From: SKIA01 sp047602905
GTDB taxonomy: Archaea > Nanobdellota > Nanobdellia > Woesearchaeales > SKIA01
Direction: 5' to 3'
DNA length: 64,000 nucleotides
Assembly (NCBI GenBank): GCA_047602905.1
Contig: JBLKOP010000005.1
Coordinates: 1-64,000, forward strand
Part shown: in pieces, positions 8,900 through 18,700 of the stretch
How positions within the stretch are numbered: the stretch's first letter is position 1
Layout: each line of letters begins with the position of its first letter
The notes under the pieces: model-generated
Told to the model about the DNA's origin: nothing
Seen by the model: the letters and a program-made list of their open reading frames with translations, nothing else
Database searches by the model: none
Position numbers and translations under genes: made by a program

Positions 8900-9937
8900 A
8901 TGCACGAACAAAAAACTCCTTTGTACGATACGGGGTTGATTTCTGTAATTGCTCCTGCACCTCTTACGGATAGGATTTCTGAGGAAGCACTTACTTTTGT
9001 TGATGAAGGAACAAACGAGCTTCTTTGCCAAGAAGTACATCAGTACGTAGTGTTTCCTTATGCATCACCTGATAAACAGTTTTTTCTTGATCAAGATTAC
9101 CAAAACGATTATTTTTTTGAGTGGGAACTGCTTGGGTTCTGGAATTATGCGCACACAAACCATGACTTGTTTCGAGAAATATCTCCTTTTACTTCACAAG
9201 ATTTTCTTAACGGGACTTTGTATGTCGATGACGAATTTGATATATTGTCCTTTATGGACAAGACGCCTTACACTCAGTATCTTGATTTACATGATTTAGA
9301 CGAGGATCTTGATGAATATGAAGAGGAGCCTCTTAGAGAACTAGACTATTGTTTATCTGCTCCAAGAAAGCTTCTTACAAAGAACTCTCTTGATAATTAC
9401 TTATTATACGCACGGCAAGCAGGAGTTACTGTGTACTCTTTTCCAGAGAGTGTTCAGCCATACGCAGAACCTGTTGATGATATCCTTCTTTCCTATGAGC
9501 ATGCTCTACGCGAGTCAGGTTTGGTTGTTTCTGTAAAAAAAACTCTTCAGTCAACTTCTGATGCGTGGGTTGATTTACAACAGTGGAGTCCTCATTGGAT
9601 GTATCGTAAGTTAGTAAAGCAACAAATACGCCAAATAACTACTTTGTACGCGGCTCATCATGACGATACTCGTTTCTTCTCAGACCTTCTTGGCGTATAC
9701 CAAGAAGCGAAGATTCCTGGAGCTGAAATAAGTGATTTTGTTCAGTCAAGAGTTCCTGGTGATTTTGTTCATAAAAAAAAGTTTTTTGAGCGTTACAAAG
9801 AGGCTGTTCGCGCAGAGAATTTTGAGCAAGCAGGAGTTATTAAACACACGTTAGAGCAAACACTTGTTCCGTTATTTGCTGAGATTCGAGAAAACCATCT
9901 TATGCATCTGTCACGTCGTAAACAAGATTTTGACTAA
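8900..9937 (+). CDS. Hypothetical acidic protein with C-terminal UVR-like helical hairpin
   Basis: The protein has 345 aa and is rich in Asp, Glu and Tyr, with a run DEDLDEYEEE near residue 135. A helical segment close to the end (KEAVRAENFEQAGVIKHTLE) fits the UVR motif (UvrB/UvrC and Clp-partner proteins), which mediates protein contacts. The rest is unassigned. ATG 8900 is preferred to the upstream TTG 8882 because a TATA-like TTTTTTAAT at 8869-8877 lies 25-30 bp before it. Its 3' end overlaps the convergent zinc-ribbon gene by 38 bp. Confidence 0.65.
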   Translation: MHEQKTPLYDTGLISVIAPAPLTDRISEEALTFVDEGTNELLCQEVHQYVVFPYASPDKQFFLDQDYQNDYFFEWELLGFWNYAHTNHDLFREISPFTSQDFLNGTLYVDDEFDILSFMDKTPYTQYLDLHDLDEDLDEYEEEPLRELDYCLSAPRKLLTKNSLDNYLLYARQAGVTVYSFPESVQPYAEPVDDILLSYEHALRESGLVVSVKKTLQSTSDAWVDLQQWSPHWMYRKLVKQQIRQITTLYAAHHDDTRFFSDLLGVYQEAKIPGAEISDFVQSRVPGDFVHKKKFFERYKEAVRAENFEQAGVIKHTLEQTLVPLFAEIRENHLMHLSRRKQDFD

Positions 9938-10166
9938 ATACTCGTTTTCTGTTTTGTGCTCCACAGTCCATGCAGACAAAGAACGCTCCCCATTTTCCTT
10001 CGTGTACTTCTAGGATGTTTCCGCACGCGCATAGCATCTCGTTCATCACTGCGTTTTTGTGGTCTGTGCACACGACGAATCCTTGCTCGTTCTTACTGTA
10101 GGCTTGTTTTTCACAAAACGGGCAGCGCTCTACTTTGCTTTCTCCGTATCGTTTCTTGCCGTACAT
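9900..10166 (-). CDS. Small double zinc-ribbon protein, 88 aa
   Basis: Cysteine pairs CPFC, then a later CTDH, and a second set CAC and CMDC suggest two zinc knuckles resembling the C4 fingers of topoisomerase I tails. It is likely nucleic-acid binding, function unknown. The ATG is 24 bp after the stop of the RNA methyltransferase gene, on the same strand, so the two probably form an operon. Confidence 0.7.
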   Translation of the reverse strand: MYGKKRYGESKVERCPFCEKQAYSKNEQGFVVCTDHKNAVMNEMLCACGNILEVHEGKWGAFFVCMDCGAQNRKRVFSQNLVYDVTDA

Positions 10167-10190
10167 ACTATTTGTGTTTTTGTGCTTGTT

Positions 10191-11156
10191 TTATGTAGTT
10201 TTTGGTTTAGTGATTTTGCACACGAAGAATCCTTCTGTGTCGTTTGTGTAGGGGTGTATGCGCAAGCACTTGCGTACTTCTGGACTCAGTTCTTCTCCTG
10301 TTTCTGGGTGTGTAAGAAATACTTCTTCTCGGTTAATATCTAGTTCTATATCTTCTAGTATTGCTTCTGGGTTGTTTTTGAGAAATTCGTTAATGACTAC
10401 TTCGTTTTCTAGTGGTTCTACCGTGCAAGTACTGTAAGTTAATGCTCCTCCAGGTTCTAATGCGCTATAACCTGCTCGTAGCAGTTGTTGTTGTAAGCGA
10501 CTAAATCCTTGTACTTGTTTTGGGTTGTACATGCTTAGTGCTTTTAGGCTTCTTCGTATCGTTCCTGTTCCGCTGCATGGAGCGTCGATGAGTACTTTGT
10601 CAAACGGATATTTTTTGAAGCTGCGACCGTCTTTTTTTGTTATAAGCGTGTTTATTACTCCTAGTCGTTGCGTGTTTATTCCTAGTGCTGCTAGTCTTGG
10701 TGCGTCTGCGTCGTTGGCAATAATTACTCCTGTGTTTTTCATGATCGCCGCTAGTTGTGTTGTTTTACTTCCTGGACTCGCGCACATATCAAGTACTCGT
10801 TCTCCTGGTTGTGGTTGGAGAATGATTGGTGGTAGCATGCTCGCTGGGTCTTGGATGTATATTTCTCCTCGTTGGTGTGCTAATAAATTTCCTATGTCTA
10901 GTCGTTCTCCGCTTATCCAGAATGCTTCTTTGCACCACGGTACGGGGGTGAGTTTCCAGCCGTTACTTTCGAGTTCTTCTTGTACTTCTTGCACGTCTGC
11001 TTTTAGGGTGTTTACTCGTATTGCTCGTCGTAAATACGTGGCGTTACAGGCCATGAATTCTTCGTACGCATCTTTTAGTAGTGTTTGGTAGTGTTTCTTG
11101 AAGGTTTCTTTTACAATAATTTCTTGTGTTTGCTTCTCGCGCTCTCTCCAGCTCAT
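10191..11156 (-). CDS. NOL1/NOP2/Sun-family RNA (cytosine-5) methyltransferase
   Basis: A SAM-dependent enzyme making m5C in tRNA or rRNA. Motif I is VLDMCASPGSKTTQ. Motif IV DAPCSGTG and motif VI TYSTCTVEPLENE carry the two cysteines used by RNA m5C methyltransferases. At 321 aa without an extra RNA-binding domain it resembles short archaeal Trm4-like proteins; tRNA or rRNA cannot be decided. ATG 11156 is chosen over TTG 11165, with a TATA box TTTATAAATAAA on the minus strand about 20-30 bp upstream. Confidence 0.92.
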   Translation of the reverse strand: MSWREREKQTQEIIVKETFKKHYQTLLKDAYEEFMACNATYLRRAIRVNTLKADVQEVQEELESNGWKLTPVPWCKEAFWISGERLDIGNLLAHQRGEIYIQDPASMLPPIILQPQPGERVLDMCASPGSKTTQLAAIMKNTGVIIANDADAPRLAALGINTQRLGVINTLITKKDGRSFKKYPFDKVLIDAPCSGTGTIRRSLKALSMYNPKQVQGFSRLQQQLLRAGYSALEPGGALTYSTCTVEPLENEVVINEFLKNNPEAILEDIELDINREEVFLTHPETGEELSPEVRKCLRIHPYTNDTEGFFVCKITKPKTT

Positions 11157-11203
11157 ATTCTGCAAGAAAAGAACGTTTATTTATAAAGGGCGAGTTTTTC
11201 GTT

Positions 11204-11225
11204 TTTCGCGAAACCTTTAAATAGT
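11204..11225 (+). promoter_or_regulatory. Archaellin promoter (BRE/TATA) overlapping palindrome TTTCGCGAAA
   Basis: TTTCGCGAAA (11204-11213) directly precedes the TATA-like CCTTTAAATAG. Its right half, CGAAA, fits a BRE. The start ATG is at 11268, so unlike its neighbours this gene would have a short leader of about 20 nt, with AGGTAG before the start as a possible ribosome-binding site. Confidence 0.5.
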
Positions 11226-11267
11226 TATCAATAGAAAATTATTGTAGTTCACCACAGGTAGAAACAC

Positions 11268-12170
11268 ATGAACAACAAAGGAATCATGGGTATTGGTACC
11301 CTCATCATTTTCATCGCAACTATTCTTGTCGCTGCTGTCGCTGCTGGAGTAATTATTTCTACAAGCGGAGTTCTTCAGCAACAGTCTCTTCTTATTGCTG
11401 ATCAAAGCCAGCAACGCCTCGTAAACGGTATACAAATCACTCATGTGTTTATGGAGGGTGATTTAGCGCAAAAAACTGCTAATAATATTGAGATTCTTGC
11501 TCGTCCCGAGCCTGCTAGTGGACCAATTAATTTTAAGACGACGAGTTTGTCGTTCTTCACAAATACTGCTGCGTATTCCGCGACGCTTTCGCACCCAGAG
11601 ACTATTCAGCTTGAGTTTACTCCTAGTGTTCCTATTACTACTGATTTCGTTGCGTTTGGCGATATTGATGGGGATGGGGTCTCTGATGAGATTCGTCTCG
11701 TCACAGGAGCGGGTAATGACTTCTTAGAAGTTAATGTGAGTTCTTTAGGGGTTTCTGAGCTTCTCCCGCTAGGATATGACACCTCAACTACGGGTATGAA
11801 TGTTACTCGTGAGGATATTCCTATTCGTGTAAACGGCACAGTTGCTGGGTATATTCACTTATCTGGCGTTCAGGGTACTTCTGGTCAAATCGCTGCTGGT
11901 ACGCTTACCGTTACTGATGAGATTCGTGGTGAGTGTACGTTTGCTAAGCTTCGTCCGGATACACGGTATTGTGTTGTTACGATGACAGGTGTTGATGATG
12001 CGTACTTGGAGTATGGCGAGACGGTCTTTATGTACTTTAAGCTTAGTCAATCTCTTAGTGAGAATGAGGAGTATGAGGTAAAGATTTTCTCTCAGGATGG
12101 TCGTAGCACGTTTGTTCTTAATCGCGTTCCTGGTGTTATTTACAAGACTCGTATGAGTGTTTTCCCGTAG
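11268..12170 (+). CDS. Archaellin-like protein with class III signal peptide
   Basis: The 300-aa protein begins MNNKG followed by a hydrophobic helix, the prepilin-type signal cut after Lys-Gly by an FlaK/PibD-like peptidase. This is the N-terminal assembly helix of archaellins and archaeal pilins. The rest is a beta-rich extracellular domain with a few N-glycosylation sequons. Near residue 130, DIDGDGVSDE looks like a calcium-binding DxDxDG loop. No other arl genes are nearby, so it may be a filament subunit encoded apart from the motor or a related archaeal pilin. Confidence 0.82.
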   Translation: MNNKGIMGIGTLIIFIATILVAAVAAGVIISTSGVLQQQSLLIADQSQQRLVNGIQITHVFMEGDLAQKTANNIEILARPEPASGPINFKTTSLSFFTNTAAYSATLSHPETIQLEFTPSVPITTDFVAFGDIDGDGVSDEIRLVTGAGNDFLEVNVSSLGVSELLPLGYDTSTTGMNVTREDIPIRVNGTVAGYIHLSGVQGTSGQIAAGTLTVTDEIRGECTFAKLRPDTRYCVVTMTGVDDAYLEYGETVFMYFKLSQSLSENEEYEVKIFSQDGRSTFVLNRVPGVIYKTRMSVFP

Positions 12171-12241
12171 TCGTAGCAGCATAGACTTATATACTCTTTC
12201 GCTTATTTTTACTTTACAGAAACTGGGGAGTTTCGTAGAGA

Positions 12242-12739
12242 GTGATAGAGTACCTAGAAATAGACGAAATACAGCAACTCAAAGCACTCACGAAAGAACA
12301 ACGAGACGCCCTACTCATAGCTACGCAGTACGAGACAGGATGCACCGTTTCTGAACTCATTAATATCCGTCGAGAAGACCTGCGAGAACGCCACATACAC
12401 GTAGAAGACCGTCTCTGTAGAGTATCAACTACGCTTCTTGAACAATTATCTCTCTACGTAAAAACCCATGAATCCCCCTACGTGTTTCCTAGCCGACAAC
12501 AAGACCGCTTAACACAAAAACGAGTACAACAAATTATTCGTAAACGACTACGAGCACTCAACAAAGACCTAGACAAAACCAGTCCTCACCTTCTGCGCTA
12601 CTCCCACATAGTCCACGCAGTACAACAAAACATCCCTCTTCAAGCAATCATGCAACAAACAGGCCTAAAAGAGATGCGCCTATCACAAATAATCAGCCAG
12701 ATACAAACAAGCACTGGCTATGAGGAGATGTTTACATGA
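12242..12739 (+). CDS. Tyrosine-recombinase-like protein lacking catalytic residues
   Basis: The 165-aa protein covers only the catalytic-domain fold of XerC/D-type recombinases. The usual TGLRxSEL is TGCTVSEL, so the first catalytic Arg is Thr35. The HxxR motif is kept (His116, Arg119). The GH histidine is Leu142 and the nucleophilic Tyr is Ile at about 151. It is therefore probably inactive and may serve as a DNA-binding or regulatory protein. The GTG start follows a TATA-like TTATATAC near 12187. Its stop overlaps the ATG of the giant surface-protein gene as ATGA. Codon use is A/C-rich, matching that gene and unlike the archaellin gene just before. Confidence 0.72.
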   Translation: MIEYLEIDEIQQLKALTKEQRDALLIATQYETGCTVSELINIRREDLRERHIHVEDRLCRVSTTLLEQLSLYVKTHESPYVFPSRQQDRLTQKRVQQIIRKRLRALNKDLDKTSPHLLRYSHIVHAVQQNIPLQAIMQQTGLKEMRLSQIISQIQTSTGYEEMFT

Positions 12740-15700
12740 AACGACTCCTTCTACTCCTCTTAGTATTTACTCTTCTCCCAGCAGCTCTTGGAGTATCAGG
12801 AGCAGAAGTATTCATCCAAGCACCAACAACCGCTCTTCCAGGAGAAACAGTAGCTGTAAGTATAGAAGCACAAATACAAGGAGTGCGAGTAATTAGTTTT
12901 CCTCTTGAAGTAACGCTCATATACCCTGACCAAACAACAACAACTCTTCCTATACAGCCTGACGGGCAAGGGTTGCTTACAACCACTGCGTACACGCCTT
13001 TACAAGGAGTGTATGAGTTACGAGCACAAGCAAGCTTTGCAGACACACAAGTACAAGCAACGCATGAGATACGCGTACAACCACCACCTCTACAAGCAAA
13101 TATCACACGAAGTAACGACACGTTTTTCTTTAACGCAACAGAAGAATACACTTTCAACATATACCCTCTTCTTCTTCAAGCAGGACCAATAACCCAGCAA
13201 GAACCCGTCTGTACTGTTACGTGCACCTCTTGTGAGCTTGTATGCGCAGTCAACAACGCGTTTATAACAGCGCAAGGACAGTACCGATACACACAAATCC
13301 TTGCCCCAACAAGCACACAAATCCTTACCACAGGACAAAGCATAGACACACAAGAACTGTTCTTGCTACGAGAAGAAGCACTCATAGCACTCCCTAGCAA
13401 GACCTCGTTTGTCCAAGACCAAACCCTCATCACCCCAGAAGGAGTACTAGAGATACGCGTTCTTGACGAAGAAGAACTCTCTACACTGCCTGAAGCGTAC
13501 AGCATCCTAGACGGGCAGTGGTATGTGCGAAGCACACAACCACTAACTGCTCTTAACCACACAATACTTGCTGCTTGGAGCTTACAAGGAGAGCTTCTTG
13601 AGCACACAACAAACACGTTGCAAACAAGCACTGGTTTTGAAGCACGCATCCAAAGAACAGGCAGCGCGCAACTACCTGTAGTTACTCATACAGAGCACGG
13701 AGTACTCGTAAATAACCTCACCCAACTCTTACGCCTACCAGCAACAGCCACTCCTATAAGTCTTTCTCAAGAACCAGAACTTCTTGTTTCTCGTGACGAG
13801 CAAGGACACCTTGTCTACTACGCACAAGAAGACCACGTACTCATACCAGCAAATCTTACAAACAATACCGTGCTGTACGCACGCACGTTTGAGCCAATTA
13901 AGCTACCAGTAACTAATGCTTCAAAAACAACAATTCTTAATGAAGAATTAGAAGTTGTTCTCGCTCAAGAAGGCACTCTAACTCAATGGACTCCTCGCGT
14001 ACAACCAGGAAGGTACTTTGTTCTTGCTCAACAAGAACAACCCGCTGTACAGGTAGTGGATGTGCTTCCAGCAGGAGAACTCATTACTTCACCAAACAAC
14101 AATACCTACGCCGCGCAGCCAAACACGCAACTCGTTATTAAGCGAGAAGTCCGCAACACAGACACGCAACCAAGAACCATTAACGTACAACTCACCGGGG
14201 ATTCTCGAGCAGTTCTGTACGCAAACAACAAGCAACTTACCGACACGAACCTAAATGGAGTTCTTGACACAGGAATTCTTCGTCCAGGAGAAGCAATTAC
14301 TCTCTCAGCACACGTGTTCATCGCTGCACAGCAACAAGACCAAACACTCAAGTGGACTTTCTCAACGCCACAAGCAAGCATTACTCGCTCAGATGAGATA
14401 CGCATAGCCTCGGAGAGCTCATTCATACAAGTGGATGACGTGGAAGTAGCGCAAATAACTGCTTCGCAAGCAAGTATTGAGGTAGTTATTAACAACTATG
14501 ACGTGCAAGAGCGTGTTGAGACGATACGACTAACCTACCAAACACGAGAAGGAGAGGACGCTGAGCAGTTTAGTGTTGCTTTACCTGCTGGTAGCAGCAC
14601 GCACACCTTCACAACTCCTCCTAACACGTACCAAGTACGTGCAGAGCTTCTCGTAACAGACCAAAACCCTAGTAACGATTACCGCTTACTTCGCTTTAAT
14701 GAAGAAAGCGGCTTGCTTGTTCACGTTAACGAATACCAGAACCGCGCTCACGAAGCATTCACTGTTAAAGTACAAGCACCTCTAGGAGCGTACCAAGCAT
14801 TCATACCCGCTAGTAACGGATCGTTACTGCAAGTCCCTACAGCCACTCTTTCTCAGCAAGCAAGAACACAAGACCTCCTAGTGCAGCTTCCTCTTGAAAA
14901 AAACACTGATGTACAACTCGTACTCATACCAGGAGAAGAGCGCACGTTTAATCCGTACCTCATCCTTGATAATCGTGACGCAACGACAAAAGGAAGCTGG
15001 TTTAGTGCTAGTCAAGTACCAGGGTTTTATGGTCCAGACTACCTAAACGACTTAAATGAGCGTAAAGGAGACAAAGAAGTAGTGTACTCTCCTGTAAGCA
15101 CTGCTCGTTACGAAGTAGAGATACATCATCCAGGTGATAGTAGCTTTGCGAGTAACACACGAGTACTTCTTGGAGAAGACACCGTTCTTGTTAACCAAAA
15201 AGTTCCTTCTTCTTGGCGCTACCTTGGCCGCTACGAACTAGGAGTAGACAACCCTATTATCATAACCAACGCAGCAAGTAATGGTGTAGTGGTTGCTGAC
15301 GCGTTTAGGCTTGTGCGCGTTGATCAATACGCAACAATAGCTCAAGAAAGTATTGTAACAACTGCTCGTAGAGGAATCATTTTTGATAGTCGAGGACGAG
15401 AAGTAGCTGCTCAAGTAAGTCTGCGAGAAGACGGTAGAGACGTGCGTGCAGGGCTTCTTCCTCGCCAAGCACAAGCAAATAATCGCAATTACGAAATACT
15501 CTTTGAGTTCGAGGATGAAGCAGTAGATAACCTGCGCGTTCATAACGCAAATCCTTCAGCGATGGGTCTTGGTCTTGAGCGAGTTCCTGTTGCTAGAGCG
15601 CAACAATTCACTGCTAGAAGCGTCGTTGATAGTTTCGCAATTGACCCGCAGTTTGAGAGTGACTATTCCTTTACAAGAACAGCAACTGGTCGTGAACTGC

Positions 15701-18700
15701 TCAAATGTACTGATTACGACTTCACAAACCAAGAGTGTCTAGGAAGTTTTGAGCACGTAATGTTCTTAACGCCAGGAGAAAAATACACCGCTACTCTTGA
15801 TCCGCTAGACCCGCTTTTTGTTGAAGTAAACGATTTAACAATCCCTCCGGTAAGCGCTGTTTGTAGCGATGATGATCCTGCGAACTGGGATCCTTCTGTG
15901 TGTCAAGGAACCTACACTAACAACCCAACTTGTGGTTCTAGTGGTGCTCGTATTCTTTGTGATGACGGAGTTGTTGAGTCACTCTCAGGTGGAAGACCAG
16001 ACGTTTTAGGTGTTGATGCTCGCTACGCTGACGTAACTGTTGATCCTTCAGAGCAATGCGATAACATCTTGAGTGTTTCTCTTGAGTACCGTTGGAGCAG
16101 CCCTACTGGTAACGTAAATAATCGGCGAGTAGAAATAAGTACTGAAGATAACCCTACGTGGACAAACCCTACTGGTTGCTCAACAAATTTCGGGCTTCAA
16201 TCCTGTGACATAACAAGCTATCAGTCTTGGTCGTGCGAGGATTTCTTTGGAGAAAACACGCAAACAAGAGCTCGCGCTTATGGATGGAGAAGCACAGGTC
16301 CAGGAAGTCACCCTACCACCGTTAACGTTGATTACCTTGTTTTCGTTGTTGATTACGAGTTTGAAGTACAGCCTTTCACCTCTGATTTCTCCTCCTATAG
16401 ACAAGGAGCGTTTGCTACGTTTACTGGTGCTAATGTTTGGGGAGCAAACGAGGATGTGCGCATAAATGTTACGCGTGAAGGATCACTTATTAATCAGCTA
16501 GACGTACTTACTGACGCAGAAGGAGAGTTTAGTGTACAGTACGAGATTGATAGCTACGCAAACACTGGTTCTTGGAGAGCGGTTGTTTGGCAACTCTCAA
16601 ATAATAGTATCGTTTACGACCGTAACTTTACTGTTACTCTAAGAAACCCCTCTGTTGCTCCTGCAAGAACAGGAGGGTATTATAATCGTTCCGAAACAGC
16701 TACGTTTATTGGTTCTCAGTGGGCAAACAACGCAACAGTTCTTGTTACAGCAACTGATCCAGAAAGTAACGAGTTTGTTCTTGACGAAATAAACACCACC
16801 ACTTCTTCTACTGGACAAATCAGTTATAACTGGTCTGTTCCTGCTGACCTTAGCTTACTTACTGGTCCTTACACGTTTACGTTTGTTGAAGAAGACAATT
16901 CTTCTTTTACTCGACAAACACAAGCACAGATAGTTATTCTTCCTACTTCTGCTACTCGTTGGGACTCCGTTGACTTGCTTAGCGAAATCTATGCTCTTGA
17001 CGGAACAGAAGCGGGTGTTACGTACACTGGAAACACTGATGGGCGGTTTCTTAACTTAACGTTTCCTGAAACGTTTCCTGAAGACATAGAACTCAACCGT
17101 TTTGACTTCGTCTTCTTTTATCGTGAAAGCTCAGGAGCTACAGGCCATCACATTCAGTGGTGGGATGGTGCTTCTTGGAGTACTATTTGTACTCCTCCAA
17201 CAAGCACTTCTCAAACAAATTATACGTGCAGCTTGCTTGGAGAAGTAGCTAGTGATCCTTCTTTAGCAAACAACGTACAAATTCGTCTTACTGATAACGA
17301 CGCAACAAGTGGAGGAGCAGGAACTGTTCACACGTACTACGTTGACATAGCGTTTTTAGATGTTAACTTCACGTTTCCTCGACCACTAGTTGATTTGCTT
17401 TCTCCTGCGAACAACTCTTGGTTTAACTCTACTCAGCACGAACTCTTTTTTAACGCTTCTAATGAGATGTTTGATATTAGTGAGTGTCGTCTCTATGTTA
17501 ACGAAGCTCTTGAGTACACAAACGATTCGTTTACTAACCCAGGAACTGATAGCTATACGCACACCTTCTCTGAAGGAGTGAATACGTGGCGCGCTGAGTG
17601 TACAGATGATTCTGCAAGACAACTCGTAGGTGAGTCTGAAACAAGAGATATCATCATTGACTTAACGCCTCCCTCAACAACTATTAGCACTCCCACGAAT
17701 AATTCTTGGTTTAACACTAGCACTCCTAGTATTAATTTCACGCTCACTGATAACTTAGCTAACCCAGTTAATTGGAGCGTGTACGTAAATAACTCCCTTG
17801 ATAACTCAGGTGTAGCTACCAACAACACCGCTTTTACTCATACACTTAGTTCTCTTGCTGATGGGTACTACGAAGTTGTTGTTGAGGCTTGGGATCCTGC
17901 GTTTAACTACGCAGTAAATGAGTCAATTAACTTGTACGTGGATACTACTGCTCCCGTTGTTACCTTAAACGACCCTGTTGATACGTTTAATACTTCTTCT
18001 ACGAGCGTGGAGTTTTCTTGGACGCCAACAGATAACCTCGCACCAACCCTAAGTTGTGATTTGTTTGTTGATGACGTCTCACAAGGAACGTTTGCAACCC
18101 AAAACGGTGTTCAGAACCAAACAACGATTCCTGGTTTTAGTGACGGAGTCTATAACTGGAGTGTTCTTTGCACAGACATAGCAGGTAACAGCGCTCTTAG
18201 TGAAGTTCGCGAATTCACAGTAGACACCACTCCTCCTGTAGTGCTCTTAGAAGCTCCTCTTAACGAGACGGTCTTTGAGGATACAAGAAACATCCAGCTA
18301 GACTACAACGTAACAGACAACTTACTTCCTGTTACTGAGTGCCGCCTATACATAGATGATGAACTTAACCAAACAAACACTACGATAACGCAGTCAGTTA
18401 CGCAAAGCTTCTTCTTAACAAACCTTGACCTTGGCGTGTACGCGTGGAATGTTGAGTGCGTAGACTTAGTAGGTAACGCAGATAATAGTTCTCAGCAAGA
18501 GTTCGAAATCAACCTTACTATGTTTAGTACCTCTCCAGCTAATGGTTTTGTTGTTGATAGAGATGGCGGAGGAGCTGCTCCTGAATCAATAACGTTTGTA
18601 GCTAACGCGAGTGATGAAGAAGCAGGTACCCTTGTTTCTTTCTATGCTAGCTTGCTTGAACCAGTCGTTGCTGGCCAAGAAAACCTTCTTTTAGGAACGA

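Noticed and set aside
12242..12739. Active integrase or xerC/D gene
   Set aside because: First Arg, GH His and nucleophilic Tyr are all replaced, and there is no N-terminal SAM-like domain.
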